64,000 nucleotides of DNA from Dehalococcoides mccartyi CG5 (GCF_000830885.1 NZ_CP006951.1:930001-994000); one strand, 5' to 3'; shown: positions 32,875 to 42,889, counted from the stretch's first letter. Translations and numbers: made by a program. Notes: generated by a model from the letters alone, not told the origin.

Positions 32875-33951
32875 TTGATAGAGATATATGAACTTCTGAA
32901 ACTGGTAGTGGACAAAGATGCTTCAGATTTGCATATCAAGGCCCCCACCTCACCTGTCCTGCGGATAAACGGAGACCTGATACGCCAACCCCAATACCCG
33001 CCGATTACCCCGGAAGATGCCGAACAAATTTTCAAGTCCATCACCACCCCTCACCAGCAAGAGGTATTTGCATCTGATAATGAACTGGATTTTGTTTACT
33101 CCGTCACCAATCTGGCCCGCTTCAGGGTAAATGTACTCCGCCAGAGAGGCAGTCTAAGTCTGGCCTTCAGGGTGGTACCCTTTGTTATCCGCAATGTAGA
33201 CGAACTTAACCTGCCCCCCATTCTGAAAAGCCTGATTATCCGCCCCAGAGGGCTATTGCTGGTTACCGGCCCTACCGGTAGCGGCAAATCTACAACTCAG
33301 GCTGCCATGATAGAACACCTGAACAACTGCCGCAGATCCAATGTGATTACTATTGAAGACCCCATAGAGTATCTTTTCCATGATAACGAGTGCATTATAT
33401 CCCAGCGTGAACTTGGGGGAGACACCCGTTCTTTTGCTATAGCTTTGAAACACGCCCTCCGCCATGACCCGAATGTAATTGTAATTGGCGAAATGAGAGA
33501 TCTGGAAACCATATCCACCGCTATTGCCGCCGCCGAAACAGGCCATTTGGTAATAGGCACACTCCACACCACCGACGCCCCCCAAACAGTAGACCGTTTG
33601 ATAGATATGTTCCCCCCTTCCCAACAGCAACAAATTCGCCTCCAGCTTTCCCAAGTATTGGAAGCCATTATCTCCCAGACACTTATCCCCCGCATGGATA
33701 ACAAAGGCCGGGTGGCCGCCTTTGAAATACTGATTGCCAACAATGCCGCCCGCAACCTTATCCGCGAGGGTAAAACTTTTGAACTGCTGACAGTGATGCA
33801 ACTGGGTAAAAACGATGGCATGCAAACGCTGGATAATGAACTGACCCGTCTGGCCAAAGAAGGAATCATAAGTGTAGAAAACGCTGTATTAAAAAGCAGT
33901 AATCCGGAAAGATTGCGCAAATCTTTGTCCAATCTAGGTCACGGGGCCTGA
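32875..33951 (+). CDS. pilT: PilT-type secretion/retraction ATPase
   Basis: A 358-aa hexameric ATPase of the PilT group of GspE/VirB11 proteins. The PAS-like N-terminal domain (KDASDLHIKAPTSPVLRINGDL) is followed by Walker A GPTGSGKSTTQ, the Asp box ITIEDPIEYLF, Walker B VIVIGEMRD and the His box GHLVIGTLHTTDAPQ. In type IV pilus systems PilT powers retraction. The start is TTG with GGAGG upstream. No other pilus gene lies nearby, so its partner machinery is elsewhere or it serves another purpose. Confidence 0.93.
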   Translation: MIEIYELLKLVVDKDASDLHIKAPTSPVLRINGDLIRQPQYPPITPEDAEQIFKSITTPHQQEVFASDNELDFVYSVTNLARFRVNVLRQRGSLSLAFRVVPFVIRNVDELNLPPILKSLIIRPRGLLLVTGPTGSGKSTTQAAMIEHLNNCRRSNVITIEDPIEYLFHDNECIISQRELGGDTRSFAIALKHALRHDPNVIVIGEMRDLETISTAIAAAETGHLVIGTLHTTDAPQTVDRLIDMFPPSQQQQIRLQLSQVLEAIISQTLIPRMDNKGRVAAFEILIANNAARNLIREGKTFELLTVMQLGKNDGMQTLDNELTRLAKEGIISVENAVLKSSNPERLRKSLSNLGHGA

Positions 33952-34004
33952 AAATAAAGCTCTATCTGGATGTAAATTCCACCTTATATAACCGCCTTTT
34001 CAAA

Positions 34005-34033
34005 TTGCCCTCTGGGTTGGGAAGTGGTATATT
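34005..34033 (+). promoter_or_regulatory. argJ operon promoter with minimal leader
   Basis: TTGCCC (34005-34010), 17-base spacer, TATATT (34028-34033) preceded by TGG. The expected +1 near 34040 is two bases before the argJ ATG (34042), and no Shine-Dalgarno sequence exists. Confidence 0.6.
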
Positions 34034-34041
34034 CTAATGCT

Positions 34042-35259
34042 ATGAAAAGCAGTATAGATATTTTGCCTGATGGCAGCATTACCACACCCAAAGGTTTTAA
34101 AGCCGGTGCGATTTATGCCGGTATCAAGAAAAAATCCAAGAACAATTTGGATCTGGCTATCTTATATTCAGACACACCCTGCATTGCCGCAGGCATATTT
34201 ACCACCAATAAATTCCGGGCTGCCCCGGTGTATATTTCAGAACACAATCTGGGCTTCACCGATAACCGGGCCATTGTAGTCAACAGCGGTTGTGCCAACG
34301 CGGGCACAGGCGAAGCCGGCATGGCAGATGCCATTGAAATGGTGAAAGCCACAGCTGAAAGCCTGAATATGCAACCCAAAGACGTACTGATAGCTTCTAC
34401 CGGGGTTATCGGACACCGCCTGCCTATAGATAAAATAAAGGAAAATGTCCGCCTGATAGGTCTTTCCCAACGCAACGGGCATGAATTTGCCCGGGCTATT
34501 ATGACCACCGACACCCGCAGTAAAGAGATTGCGGTACAGGTAAATATAGAGGGTTTCCAGTTTTATATAGCCGGCGCTGCCAAAGGGGCAGGCATGATTC
34601 ACCCTAATATGGCTACTATGCTGGGTTTTATAACTACAGACGCATCTGTAAGCAAAGAGTTTTTGCAGTTTGCCCTTAAAGAAGCGGCTGACGTCAGCTT
34701 CAATATGATAACTGTAGATGGTGACACATCTACCAATGACAGCCTTTTTATGCTCTCCAACGGGCAAGCGGAAAACCCCACCTTTGCCGGAGATACTGAA
34801 TATTCACTGGTATTCCAGCAGGCACTTACCATTGTCTGCCAAAATCTGGCTAAAAGCATTGCCAGAGACGGCGAAGGCGCCAAACGGCTGATTGAAATAC
34901 AGGTGGAGGGCGCAGCCAATCTGGAAGATGCCAGACTGATTGCCCGCGTAATAGCCGGCTCACCCCTGGTAAAAACTGCCGTCCACGGGGCAGATCCCAA
35001 CTGGGGACGGATACTGGCAGCTGCCGGACGGGCCGGGGCTGATTTTGATATAGACATGGTAGACCTGTACCTTGGGGAAAGCCCGGTACTCCTTAAGGGT
35101 GCACGCACAGGCGTGGACGAAAAGGAACTTTCTTCGTGGCTTAGACAGGTAGAGGTTATTATAAAGCTTAACCTTAACCTTGGTCAGGGTAAAGCTGCTG
35201 CTTGGGGCTGTGACCTTTCAGCCGAATATGTAAAAATAAATGCAGACTACACTACTTAA
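34042..35259 (+). CDS. argJ: bifunctional ornithine acetyltransferase/N-acetylglutamate synthase
   Basis: ArgJ (405 aa) moves the acetyl group from N-acetylornithine to glutamate, running the cyclic arginine pathway. It is an Ntn-type self-processing enzyme. The cleavage and catalytic Thr is in [13 protein letters not shown] (about residue 190). Other signatures are [24 protein letters not shown] and [13 protein letters not shown] use ATG 34042 ([11 protein letters not shown]); the frame extends to 34024, but the promoter lies there. First gene of argJ-argB-argD-x-argG-argH. argC and argF are not in the cluster. Confidence 0.96.
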   Translation: MKSSIDILPDGSITTPKGFKAGAIYAGIKKKSKNNLDLAILYSDTPCIAAGIFTTNKFRAAPVYISEHNLGFTDNRAIVVNSGCANAGTGEAGMADAIEMVKATAESLNMQPKDVLIASTGVIGHRLPIDKIKENVRLIGLSQRNGHEFARAIMTTDTRSKEIAVQVNIEGFQFYIAGAAKGAGMIHPNMATMLGFITTDASVSKEFLQFALKEAADVSFNMITVDGDTSTNDSLFMLSNGQAENPTFAGDTEYSLVFQQALTIVCQNLAKSIARDGEGAKRLIEIQVEGAANLEDARLIARVIAGSPLVKTAVHGADPNWGRILAAAGRAGADFDIDMVDLYLGESPVLLKGARTGVDEKELSSWLRQVEVIIKLNLNLGQGKAAAWGCDLSAEYVKINADYTT

Positions 35260-35265
35260 ACCGAG

Positions 35266-36084
35266 ATGGAAATGACCCAATCAAGTAACCATATAGTTGT
35301 TATAAAGCTGGGGGGTTCAGTCCTTGACTCAAAGGACACCTCCCTGAAAGATATTGCCACCCTGAAACAGCTGGGATTAAAACCGGTGCTAATTCATGGC
35401 GGTGCCAGCACGGTAAGCGCTTGGTCTGCCAAGCTGGGATTGGAAACACGCCTTGTTAACGGCGAACGGGTAACAGATGACGCTACTCTGGACGTGGTAG
35501 CCGCCATTCTGGCCGGGCTGGTAAACAAGGAAATCGTAGCCGCTCTGCTGGATATGGGCATAAAAGCCGCCGGCATCTCTGGGGTAGACAGCGCTACCAT
35601 AACCGGACAAATACGGGCAACCGAAACCGGCTATCTGGGAGATGTGGTACAGGTAAACACCGAACTTATCACCGCTCTGCTGGATGCGAATATAACCCCG
35701 GTAATCTCACCGGTCAGTTTTCACCAAACAAACCGCCCCTCCGGAAGCCGCCGCCTGTTGAATATAAACGGCGACCCGGTAGCCGGAGAAATTGCCTCCG
35801 CACTCCAAGCTGAACGGCTTGTATTTTTGACAGATGTTCCTGCCGTAAAGGGCAAGAATGGCGAAGCACTGGGTGAAATAAGCGCAGACCATGCCGCCGA
35901 ACTGTTGGCTTCAGGTACAGCTTCGGGAGGTATGATACCCAAACTCCGTTCCTGCCTTAAGGCTACACTGGCAGGTTCCTCTGCCTGTATTATAGACGGC
36001 AGAAAACCCCATATGCTGATACGTGAACTTACCGAGGGCAATTGCGGTACTACAGTAACCGGCCAGCATCTCAGGCGCAGTTAG
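35266..36084 (+). CDS. argB: acetylglutamate kinase
   Basis: ArgB (272 aa) phosphorylates N-acetylglutamate. Amino-acid-kinase fold with VVIKLGGSVLDSKD (phosphate loop), PVLIHGGASTVSAW (substrate loop), VNGERVTDDATLDVV and FLTDVPAVKG. The usual family sequence LIHGGGP is IHGGAS here. It lies 6 bases after argJ, and ATG 35272 is an alternative start. Confidence 0.94.
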   Translation: MEMTQSSNHIVVIKLGGSVLDSKDTSLKDIATLKQLGLKPVLIHGGASTVSAWSAKLGLETRLVNGERVTDDATLDVVAAILAGLVNKEIVAALLDMGIKAAGISGVDSATITGQIRATETGYLGDVVQVNTELITALLDANITPVISPVSFHQTNRPSGSRRLLNINGDPVAGEIASALQAERLVFLTDVPAVKGKNGEALGEISADHAAELLASGTASGGMIPKLRSCLKATLAGSSACIIDGRKPHMLIRELTEGNCGTTVTGQHLRRS

Positions 36085-36156
36085 ACATAGTAACCTGTTA
36101 ACCCGGCAAGTTGCCTCCCAAAAGAAGGCGATAATACTTTAATAAAAGAGGTTAAA

Positions 36157-37353
36157 ATGGATAACTGGCAAGAGCTTGAACATAAGTACTACATGCAGAC
36201 TTTCTACCGCGCGCCTATCACTATTGTGAAGGGGCAGGGTGCAAAAGTCTGGGACGATAAAGGCAAAGAATATCTGGATTTTGTGGCAGGCTGGGCGGTA
36301 AACAGTCTGGGGCACTGCCATCCGGCGGTGGTCAAGGCTGTTACTGAGCAGGCTGGCACCCTTATACAGACTTCCAATAATTTTTACACCATTCCCCAGC
36401 TTAATCTGGCCAAACTGCTGATTGATAACAGCTGTCTAGACCGTATTTTCTTTTGCAATAGCGGAACTGAAGCTAGTGAAGGAGCAGTCAAACTGGCTCG
36501 CCGCTACGGCAAGCTGAAACTGAAAGGGGCTTACGAGGTTATTACCGCCACCGGCTCTTTCCACGGGCGGACTCTGGCTATGGTCTCGGCATCCGGCCAG
36601 AGCAAATACCAGGAGCCCTATACTCCCCTGCCAACCGGATTTATAAACGTGGAATACAATAACCCTAAAGCTATAAAAGTGGCTATCACAGACAAGACCT
36701 GTGCCGTTATGCTAGAACCCATACAGGGTGAAAGCGGAGTTAACGTACCTGATGCAGGATATCTCAAAGAAGTACGCAAAATCTGTGACGAAGCCGGCAT
36801 ACTTTTGATACTGGATGAAATTCAAACCGGTATCGGCCGTACCGGCAAACTTTTTGCTTATGAACATTTCGGCATTGAGCCGGATATTATCACTCTGGCC
36901 AAAGGGCTGGCTTCAGGCGTACCCATCGGGGCATTTATGGCCAAAGAAAGCGCCTCGGTCTTTGCCAAAGGCGAACACGGTTCTACCTTCGGGGGTAACC
37001 CATTGGCCTGTGCTGCCGGCTATGCCACTATGAAATTTATTCTGGATAACCATATCTCCGAACACGCCGCTGCCATGGGCAAATACCTGATAAAAGGGCT
37101 GGAAAAACTAAAGGCTAAGCACAGTATTATACAAGGCTATCGCGGTTGCGGGCTGCTGATGGCACTGGATTTCAAAGCCGATATTGCCAAAGAGCTGGTA
37201 TCAAACTGCCTGAGCGAAGGGCTGCTGCTGAATGCGGTTAAGCCCAATGCCCTGCGGTTTATGCCTTCGCTGAATATTACTGAAGCAGATATAGATGAGG
37301 CCCTATCCAAACTGGACAATGTTCTCACCCATTCTGAAAGTGCCGGGGTCTAA
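36157..37353 (+). CDS. argD: acetylornithine aminotransferase
   Basis: Class III PLP-dependent aminotransferase (398 aa) making N-acetylornithine. The PLP lysine is in ITLAKGLASGVPIGAF and the phosphate contacts in CNSGTEASEGAVKLAR. LILDEIQTGIGRTGKLFAYEHFG is the family signature. Third gene of the arginine cluster. Family members can also serve in lysine synthesis; the context favours arginine. Confidence 0.95.
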   Translation: MDNWQELEHKYYMQTFYRAPITIVKGQGAKVWDDKGKEYLDFVAGWAVNSLGHCHPAVVKAVTEQAGTLIQTSNNFYTIPQLNLAKLLIDNSCLDRIFFCNSGTEASEGAVKLARRYGKLKLKGAYEVITATGSFHGRTLAMVSASGQSKYQEPYTPLPTGFINVEYNNPKAIKVAITDKTCAVMLEPIQGESGVNVPDAGYLKEVRKICDEAGILLILDEIQTGIGRTGKLFAYEHFGIEPDIITLAKGLASGVPIGAFMAKESASVFAKGEHGSTFGGNPLACAAGYATMKFILDNHISEHAAAMGKYLIKGLEKLKAKHSIIQGYRGCGLLMALDFKADIAKELVSNCLSEGLLLNAVKPNALRFMPSLNITEADIDEALSKLDNVLTHSESAGV

Positions 37354-37359
37354 AGGCTG

Positions 37360-38250
37360 ATGGACTGGGGCATACTGAAGATTATTTTGGGTATTGTTAT
37401 CCTGCTGGCAGTAGGAGCTTGCGTGCTTTTGCTGGCTGATCCTTTACCCGTTCCGGGTATATTCCGAAACAGTTCAGGTGAAAAGCTGGATAAAGATGAC
37501 CTGTCTGAAGTGCCTGAAAATATATGCAACGAAGCGGCTAAACTGGCTGTCCAGTTTTTCCCTGATAACCCTGCCAAACAGTCTGAATATCAAAAAAATC
37601 TGCTTGCGGCCTATCTGACCATCAAAAATATTGATTTACTGCTTCTTTTTAACCCCGGCGGCTTCGGTTATGCCCGAATTTCTGCCTCCAAAGGCTGGGA
37701 AAGCATTACGACGGGCATAAGTGGGCTCACCAAAAGCTGGGGGCTTAGGACACTGGTGCTGGATTACCAGCGTACCGCCCACAGCCTGACCGGGAAATTC
37801 AGCGAAGTGCTGGCCTCCAGCAGCCATTCCGTCAGCAAGGCCAGGGAGCTTTCTTCCAAATTGATTTTCCTGCTGAAATACCTGCCCAACCTGAAAATAG
37901 TGCTGGGTAGTGAAAGTAACGGCAGTGTTTCAGCTAATAATACCTTGCTGTTCCTTAAGGATAACCCCAGCGTAGTCAGCATTGAAACCGGACCGCCTGT
38001 CTGGCACAAGGGGTTTGACCATGAAAGGCGGCTACTTCTGCGAAGCAATGGACTGGTACCGGATTCGTTTAGCTACGGGGATATCAAAACCATACTTTCC
38101 GCCAATTTCATGGCACTCTTCGGGCGTTCGCCTAAAAGCCCGGGCAATGTGCTTCTGTATATAGGCGCTCCGGGACATGAATATTCATGGGAACATGCAG
38201 AAGTAAAAAACCAGATAACTAATTTTTTAACAAATAAGTTAAAAACGTAA
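37360..38250 (+). CDS. membrane-anchored protein of unknown function inside the arg operon
   Basis: A 296-aa protein with one N-terminal transmembrane anchor (ILKIILGIVILLAVGACVLLL) and a large domain outside. The domain has alpha/beta-hydrolase-like parts: LLLFNPGGFGYARI, then RTLVLDYQRTAH and KIVLGSESNGSV. The late YIGAPGHEYSWEH carries a His in the position typical of such enzymes. The Ser motif is not a canonical G-x-S-x-G. It starts 6 bases after argD and precedes argG by 62 bases, so it is probably co-transcribed with arginine genes. Function unknown. Confidence 0.7.
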   Translation: MDWGILKIILGIVILLAVGACVLLLADPLPVPGIFRNSSGEKLDKDDLSEVPENICNEAAKLAVQFFPDNPAKQSEYQKNLLAAYLTIKNIDLLLLFNPGGFGYARISASKGWESITTGISGLTKSWGLRTLVLDYQRTAHSLTGKFSEVLASSSHSVSKARELSSKLIFLLKYLPNLKIVLGSESNGSVSANNTLLFLKDNPSVVSIETGPPVWHKGFDHERRLLLRSNGLVPDSFSYGDIKTILSANFMALFGRSPKSPGNVLLYIGAPGHEYSWEHAEVKNQITNFLTNKLKT

Positions 38251-38312
38251 AAATAACTGGACTTCAGCCAGAGGTTAGTAGATAATAAATCAATTGTTTA
38301 AGGAAGGTTCTT

Positions 38313-39533
38313 ATGTCTGAAAAAGTTGTGCTGGCATACTCCGGCGGGTTAGATACCTCAGCCGCCGTCAAATGGCTTCAGGAAAAATACGGCATGGATG
38401 TGATTGCCGTTACTATAGACGTGGGTAATGAAAAAGATTTTACCCTGATAAAGGAAAAAGCCCTGAAGGTAGGCGCTAAAAAAGCCTATGTACGGGATGT
38501 GCGCAAGGAATTTGCCGAGGATTATATCTGGAAAGCTATCAAAGCCAATTCCATGTACGAAGGCGTCTATCCGCTGGCAACCGCCCTTGCCCGCCCCCTT
38601 ATTGCCAAGGTTATGGTAGATATAGCCCTTGAGGAAGGGGCTACCGCCATTGCCCACGGTTGTACCGGCAAAGGCAATGACCAGGTACGCTTTGACGTGG
38701 GTATAAATACCCTTGCCCCCCATTTGAAAATTATTGCTCCGGCCCGCCAGTGGGGCATGACCCGCGAGCAGACCATGGAATACGCCCAGAAATGGGGCAT
38801 TCCCGTACCTATTTCGGTTAAAAACCCCTTCTCTATAGATGAAAACCTGTGGGGACGGAGTATAGAGTGCGGTCTGCTGGAAGACCCTTGGAACGAGCCT
38901 ATTCCCGAGGTATTTGCCTGGACCCGACCGGTGGAAGAAACCCCGGATGAGCCCGAATATCTGGAAGTAGAGTTTGAACAGGGTGTGCCTGTAGCTGTAA
39001 ACGGAGAAAAACTGTCTCCTTTGGCGCTAATCCAGAAGGTGCATGATATTGCCAGTTTGCACGGGGTAGGCCGTATTGACCACGTGGAAAACCGTCTGGT
39101 AGGCATAAAATCCCGCGAGATTTACGAAGCCCCGGCCGCGGTTGTCCTTATTGCCGCCCATCAGGCTTTGGAGGCCATGACCCTTTCCAAGAGCCAATTA
39201 CGCTTTAAGCAGATGGTGGAAGCTACCTATTCGGATATTATTTATAACGGTCTGTGGTTTTCTGCCCTGCGGCAGGATCTGGACGCTTTTATAGACTCCA
39301 GCCAGCGTTTTGTTAGCGGCACAGTCCGCCTGAAACTCTCCAAGGGAAGTTTCCGGGTAGTGGGACGCAAATCCCCCTATTCCCTGTACCACAAAGGTAT
39401 GGCCACTTACGATAAGGGTGACCAGTTTGACCCGTCTTCGGCAGTGGGTTTTATAACCCTGTGGGGGCTTCAAGCCAAACTGCAAGCCCAGCTTCAACCT
39501 ATTTTGGAAGAAGAAAAGGGGAATAAATCCTAA
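38313..39533 (+). CDS. argG: argininosuccinate synthase
   Basis: ArgG (406 aa) joins citrulline and aspartate using ATP. The N-type ATP pyrophosphatase loop is VLAYSGGLDTSAAVKWL. The family sequences IAHGCTGKGNDQVRFDVG and VKNPFSIDENLWGRSIECG are complete. GGAAGG precedes the ATG. argH begins directly at the next base after its stop codon. Confidence 0.97.
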   Translation: MSEKVVLAYSGGLDTSAAVKWLQEKYGMDVIAVTIDVGNEKDFTLIKEKALKVGAKKAYVRDVRKEFAEDYIWKAIKANSMYEGVYPLATALARPLIAKVMVDIALEEGATAIAHGCTGKGNDQVRFDVGINTLAPHLKIIAPARQWGMTREQTMEYAQKWGIPVPISVKNPFSIDENLWGRSIECGLLEDPWNEPIPEVFAWTRPVEETPDEPEYLEVEFEQGVPVAVNGEKLSPLALIQKVHDIASLHGVGRIDHVENRLVGIKSREIYEAPAAVVLIAAHQALEAMTLSKSQLRFKQMVEATYSDIIYNGLWFSALRQDLDAFIDSSQRFVSGTVRLKLSKGSFRVVGRKSPYSLYHKGMATYDKGDQFDPSSAVGFITLWGLQAKLQAQLQPILEEEKGNKS

Positions 39534-40919
39534 ATGAGCCATATCCGAAGCCGCTTTTCAAAACCGGCAGATGAACTGGTGGTCAGATATACCACCTCTC
39601 TGCCCTTTGACTGGCGTTTATACAAAGAAGATATAAAATGCTCAACCGCCCATGCCCGCATGCTTTCAAAACAGGGCATTATTTCGACTGAAGACAGCCA
39701 GTCCATAATAAACGGGCTAAATGCTATCCTCACCGAAATAGAAACAGGCAGTTTCGTATTTAAACCCGAAATGGAAGATATCCACATGGCCATAGAGGGG
39801 CGTCTTTTTGAGCTTATTGGCGAAGCGGCCGGCAGACTGCACACCGCCCGCAGCCGAAACGATCAGGTAGCAACAGATGTACACCTTTTTGTCAAAAATG
39901 CCTGTGATAAAACTATTAATAAAATACGCACCCTTCAGGGAACTTTGCTGGAACAGGCGGAAGCACACCCGCAGACTGCCCTGCCTGGTTATACCCATAT
40001 GCAAATAGCCCAGCCGGTGCTACTTCCCCACCACCTGCTGGCTTACTTTGAAATGCTGGAACGTGACTGCGGGCGTTTTACAGATGCCCGAAAACGGGCG
40101 GATGTAATACCGCTTGGCAGCGGTGCTCTGGCAGGTGTACCCTACCCGCTTGACCGCGAAATGGTGGCCAAAGAACTGGGTTTTTCGGCTATCAGTCAAA
40201 ACTCGCTGGATGCGGTTTCAGAGCGGGACTTTATACTGGAATACCTTTCAGACGCCGCAATATGCCAGATGCACCTCTCCAGACTGAGTGAAGAGATGGT
40301 GATATGGTCTTCGGCTGAATATGCCTTTGTAGAGCTTGATGACGCCTATACCACCGGCTCAAGCATTATGCCCCAAAAGAAAAATCCGGACGTGGCCGAA
40401 CTCTGCCGCGGCAAGACCGGGCGGGTATACGGCTCTCTGAATACCATGCTGACCGTCATGAAGGGGTTGCCTCTTTCCTATAACCGAGACCTGCAGGAAG
40501 ATAAAGAACCCCTGTTTGACTGTGTGGACACTCTGGGGGACAGCCTTGAGGTATTTGCCGGTATGATAAAAACCGCCAAGTTCAAGCCTGAACGTATGCT
40601 TCGGGCTTTGGAAAAGGGCTATGTTCTGGCAACTGATATTGCCGATTATCTGGTGGGCAAAGGCGAAAGTTTCCGTAACTCACACGGCATTGTGGCACGG
40701 CTGGTGAGCTATGCTGTCGCTCAAAATAAAACCTTTGGTGAGCTCAGCCTTGCGGAATACCGCCAATTTTCAAACCTGTTTGAAAAAGATATTTATGCTG
40801 TAGATATAAAGTCAGCCCTAAATGCCCGCAACCTGCCCGGCGGAACTGCACCAAAACAAATAGCCCAGGCAATTGCCCGGGCTAAGAAAATACTTGCTGA
40901 AGCTGGAGTTAAAAACTAA
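39534..40919 (+). CDS. argH: argininosuccinate lyase
   Basis: ArgH (461 aa) splits argininosuccinate into arginine and fumarate. The signature loop GSSIMPQKKNPDVAE holds the catalytic Ser, and HTARSRNDQVATD and PGYTHMQIAQPV complete the active site. It is the last gene of the arginine cluster, directly after argG, and ends 9 bases before the stop of the convergent rpmB. Confidence 0.97.
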   Translation: MSHIRSRFSKPADELVVRYTTSLPFDWRLYKEDIKCSTAHARMLSKQGIISTEDSQSIINGLNAILTEIETGSFVFKPEMEDIHMAIEGRLFELIGEAAGRLHTARSRNDQVATDVHLFVKNACDKTINKIRTLQGTLLEQAEAHPQTALPGYTHMQIAQPVLLPHHLLAYFEMLERDCGRFTDARKRADVIPLGSGALAGVPYPLDREMVAKELGFSAISQNSLDAVSERDFILEYLSDAAICQMHLSRLSEEMVIWSSAEYAFVELDDAYTTGSSIMPQKKNPDVAELCRGKTGRVYGSLNTMLTVMKGLPLSYNRDLQEDKEPLFDCVDTLGDSLEVFAGMIKTAKFKPERMLRALEKGYVLATDIADYLVGKGESFRNSHGIVARLVSYAVAQNKTFGELSLAEYRQFSNLFEKDIYAVDIKSALNARNLPGGTAPKQIAQAIARAKKILAEAGVKN

Positions 40920-40928
40920 ATGGCTGTA

Positions 40929-41117
40929 TTAGGCAGTTTTAGCAAGCTTGGCCTGAGTGCGGATACAACGGGTGCACAGTTTCATGCGAACTTCAGTGCC
41001 ATTAACGGCAATCTTGGCGGAATGAATATTGGGCATCCACATCCGGTTAGTGCGCCTCTTGGAATGGCTTACATTATGCCCAAACGAAGGGGTCTTGCCA
41101 CACATTTCACATTTCAT
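40929..41117 (-). CDS. rpmB: ribosomal protein bL28
   Basis: L28 (62 aa) of the zinc-binding C+ form: C-x2-C in MKCEMCGK and C-x2-C in LCTRCIRTQ. The conserved middle is HSKRRTNRMWMPNI. The nearest ribosome-site-like sequence (AGGAG) is 16 bases before the ATG, unusually far. A minus-strand promoter lies at 41178-41206. It is convergent with argH. Confidence 0.95.
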   Translation of the reverse strand: MKCEMCGKTPSFGHNVSHSKRRTNRMWMPNIHSAKIAVNGTEVRMKLCTRCIRTQAKLAKTA

Positions 41118-41177
41118 AGTTTTAAAAGATTTACTCCTTTGACTGAACCACTAAATTCATATAAAATCCGACTAGTA

Positions 41178-41206
41178 AATATATCATAGCACTTTGCCCT
41201 TTACAA
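41178..41206 (-). promoter_or_regulatory. rpmB promoter
   Basis: Reading the minus strand: TTGTAA (41206-41201), 17-base spacer, TATATT (41183-41178). The expected leader is about 54 bases. Confidence 0.5.
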
Positions 41207-41245
41207 GTTTGACCACTTAGAATTGCTATAAGCAAAGGTGAAAAA

Positions 41246-42880
41246 ATGACACAGAACGGAAACATCAGCGGTGCCCAATTTAGAGATATGGTGGCAGCTG
41301 CTACAAACTGGCTGGAAAAAAGCTCCCAAGATATTGACGCTTTAAACGTATTTCCTGTTCCTGACGGGGATACCGGTACAAATATGTTACTAACCATGCG
41401 CTCTGCAGTAGAAGAAACCTACAAATACCACGAGCCGGACGTCTCAACCGTAGCCTTGGCCATAGCCAAGGGTTCTTTAATGGGCGCCCGCGGCAACAGC
41501 GGCGTCATACTCTCCCAGATATGGCGGGGTGTTTCCATTGCCCTGAAGGATAAGACGGCTATATGCGCATCTGACTGGGCGGTAGCCATGAAACAGGCCT
41601 CGGAGACCGCTTATCAGGGGCTGAATAATCCGGTGGAAGGCACTATCCTGACCGTACTCAGAGACGTAGCCACTGCCAGCCAGCAAGAGGTTGAAAGCGG
41701 TATTACCAGCGTAAGTGAGCTGGTGGAAAAAGGCATGACCGCAGCCGGTGAATCCGTGGCCAATACCCCCAGCCTGCTCCCTGCCCTGCGTGAAGCCGGG
41801 GTGGTAGACGCCGGCGGACAGGGTTTTTATACTATTCTGGAGGGTTCACTCCATTTCCTGCGGGGTGAGATTGAGGACATGCAGTTCCGCAAATCCCGGG
41901 TTATTACCGGCAATATCCCCACCGGCAACCTGTCCGGACAATACGTAGTAGATGATGAAGAAGCCTTTGGCTATTGTACCGAGTTTTTGCTCAAGGGCGA
42001 AAATATGGATATTGACAAGATACGCGAACGCTTAAAGAAAAAAGGCGTCTCGCTTATAGTTGTCGGTGACCCCACTACTGTGAGGGTACATATACATACC
42101 CTGAAACCCGGCAGTGTTATGAACTATGTGGGCGAGCTGGGTACCATGCACAAGGTCAGCGTACGCAATATGGACGAACAGCACGAAGACTTTTTAGCCC
42201 TGCAAAAAGAACGCATGCCTTCGGTGGATACCGCCATTGTGGCCGTGGTAGCCGGAGACGGGCTGAAAGAAGTTTTCAAAAGTCTGGGTGCCCAGAGCAT
42301 TATTTCCGGCGGGCAGACCATGAACCCGTCCACCAAGGATATACTACAAGCAGTGGAAGCCGCCCCTTCGGACAAGGTAATAATACTGCCTAACAATAAG
42401 AATATTATCCTGACTGCTATTCAGGTGGAAAACCTGACCAAGAAAAAGATAAAGGTCATTCCCAGCATCACCATACCCCAGGGCGTGGCAGCTTTGCTGG
42501 CTTTTGACTATGAAGCAGATTTTGATACCAACTTCAACCTGATGAAAGATGCCAAAGAGAGCGTTAAAACTATAGAGATAACCAGAGCTGTCCGTTCTAC
42601 CAAACTGAACGGTCTCAATATAAAGAAAAAACAGGCTATCGGCCTGCTGGATGATGAGCTTTGTGCCGTAGGTGATGAACCCAAAGCTGTTCTTGATGAA
42701 ATAATATCCAAACTGGATCTTTCCAAGTCAGAGGTCATAACCGTCTATTACGGGGCGGATACTACCGAAGAAGAAGCCAAAATACTGGAGACAGAACTTA
42801 TAGAAAAGCACCCCTCACTTCAGGTTGAAATGGTGAATGGGGGACAGCCTCATTATAACTACACCGTTTCTATTGAATAG
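41246..42880 (+). CDS. fakA: fatty acid kinase ATP-binding subunit (DAK2-fold, YloV/FakA type)
   Basis: A 544-aa protein with an N-terminal DhaL-type kinase domain (residues 1-200) followed by the FakA middle and C-terminal domains. The metal and ATP site is ALNVFPVPDGDTGTNMLLTM; GARGNSGVILSQIWRG and AGGQGFYTILEG complete the nucleotide pocket. FakA phosphorylates fatty acids held by a FakB (DegV) protein, giving acyl-phosphate for phospholipid synthesis. Four degV genes follow at once, the first 9 bases downstream, so the group is an operon for a full kinase with several acyl-binding partners. Confidence 0.9.
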   Translation: MTQNGNISGAQFRDMVAAATNWLEKSSQDIDALNVFPVPDGDTGTNMLLTMRSAVEETYKYHEPDVSTVALAIAKGSLMGARGNSGVILSQIWRGVSIALKDKTAICASDWAVAMKQASETAYQGLNNPVEGTILTVLRDVATASQQEVESGITSVSELVEKGMTAAGESVANTPSLLPALREAGVVDAGGQGFYTILEGSLHFLRGEIEDMQFRKSRVITGNIPTGNLSGQYVVDDEEAFGYCTEFLLKGENMDIDKIRERLKKKGVSLIVVGDPTTVRVHIHTLKPGSVMNYVGELGTMHKVSVRNMDEQHEDFLALQKERMPSVDTAIVAVVAGDGLKEVFKSLGAQSIISGGQTMNPSTKDILQAVEAAPSDKVIILPNNKNIILTAIQVENLTKKKIKVIPSITIPQGVAALLAFDYEADFDTNFNLMKDAKESVKTIEITRAVRSTKLNGLNIKKKQAIGLLDDELCAVGDEPKAVLDEIISKLDLSKSEVITVYYGADTTEEEAKILETELIEKHPSLQVEMVNGGQPHYNYTVSIE

Positions 42881-42889
42881 AAGGAAAAT

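Noticed and set aside
33253-33932. Two long minus-strand frames (190 and 211 aa) opposite pilT
   Set aside because: They overlap each other and the conserved PilT motifs; low complexity Ser/Ile composition indicates shadow frames.
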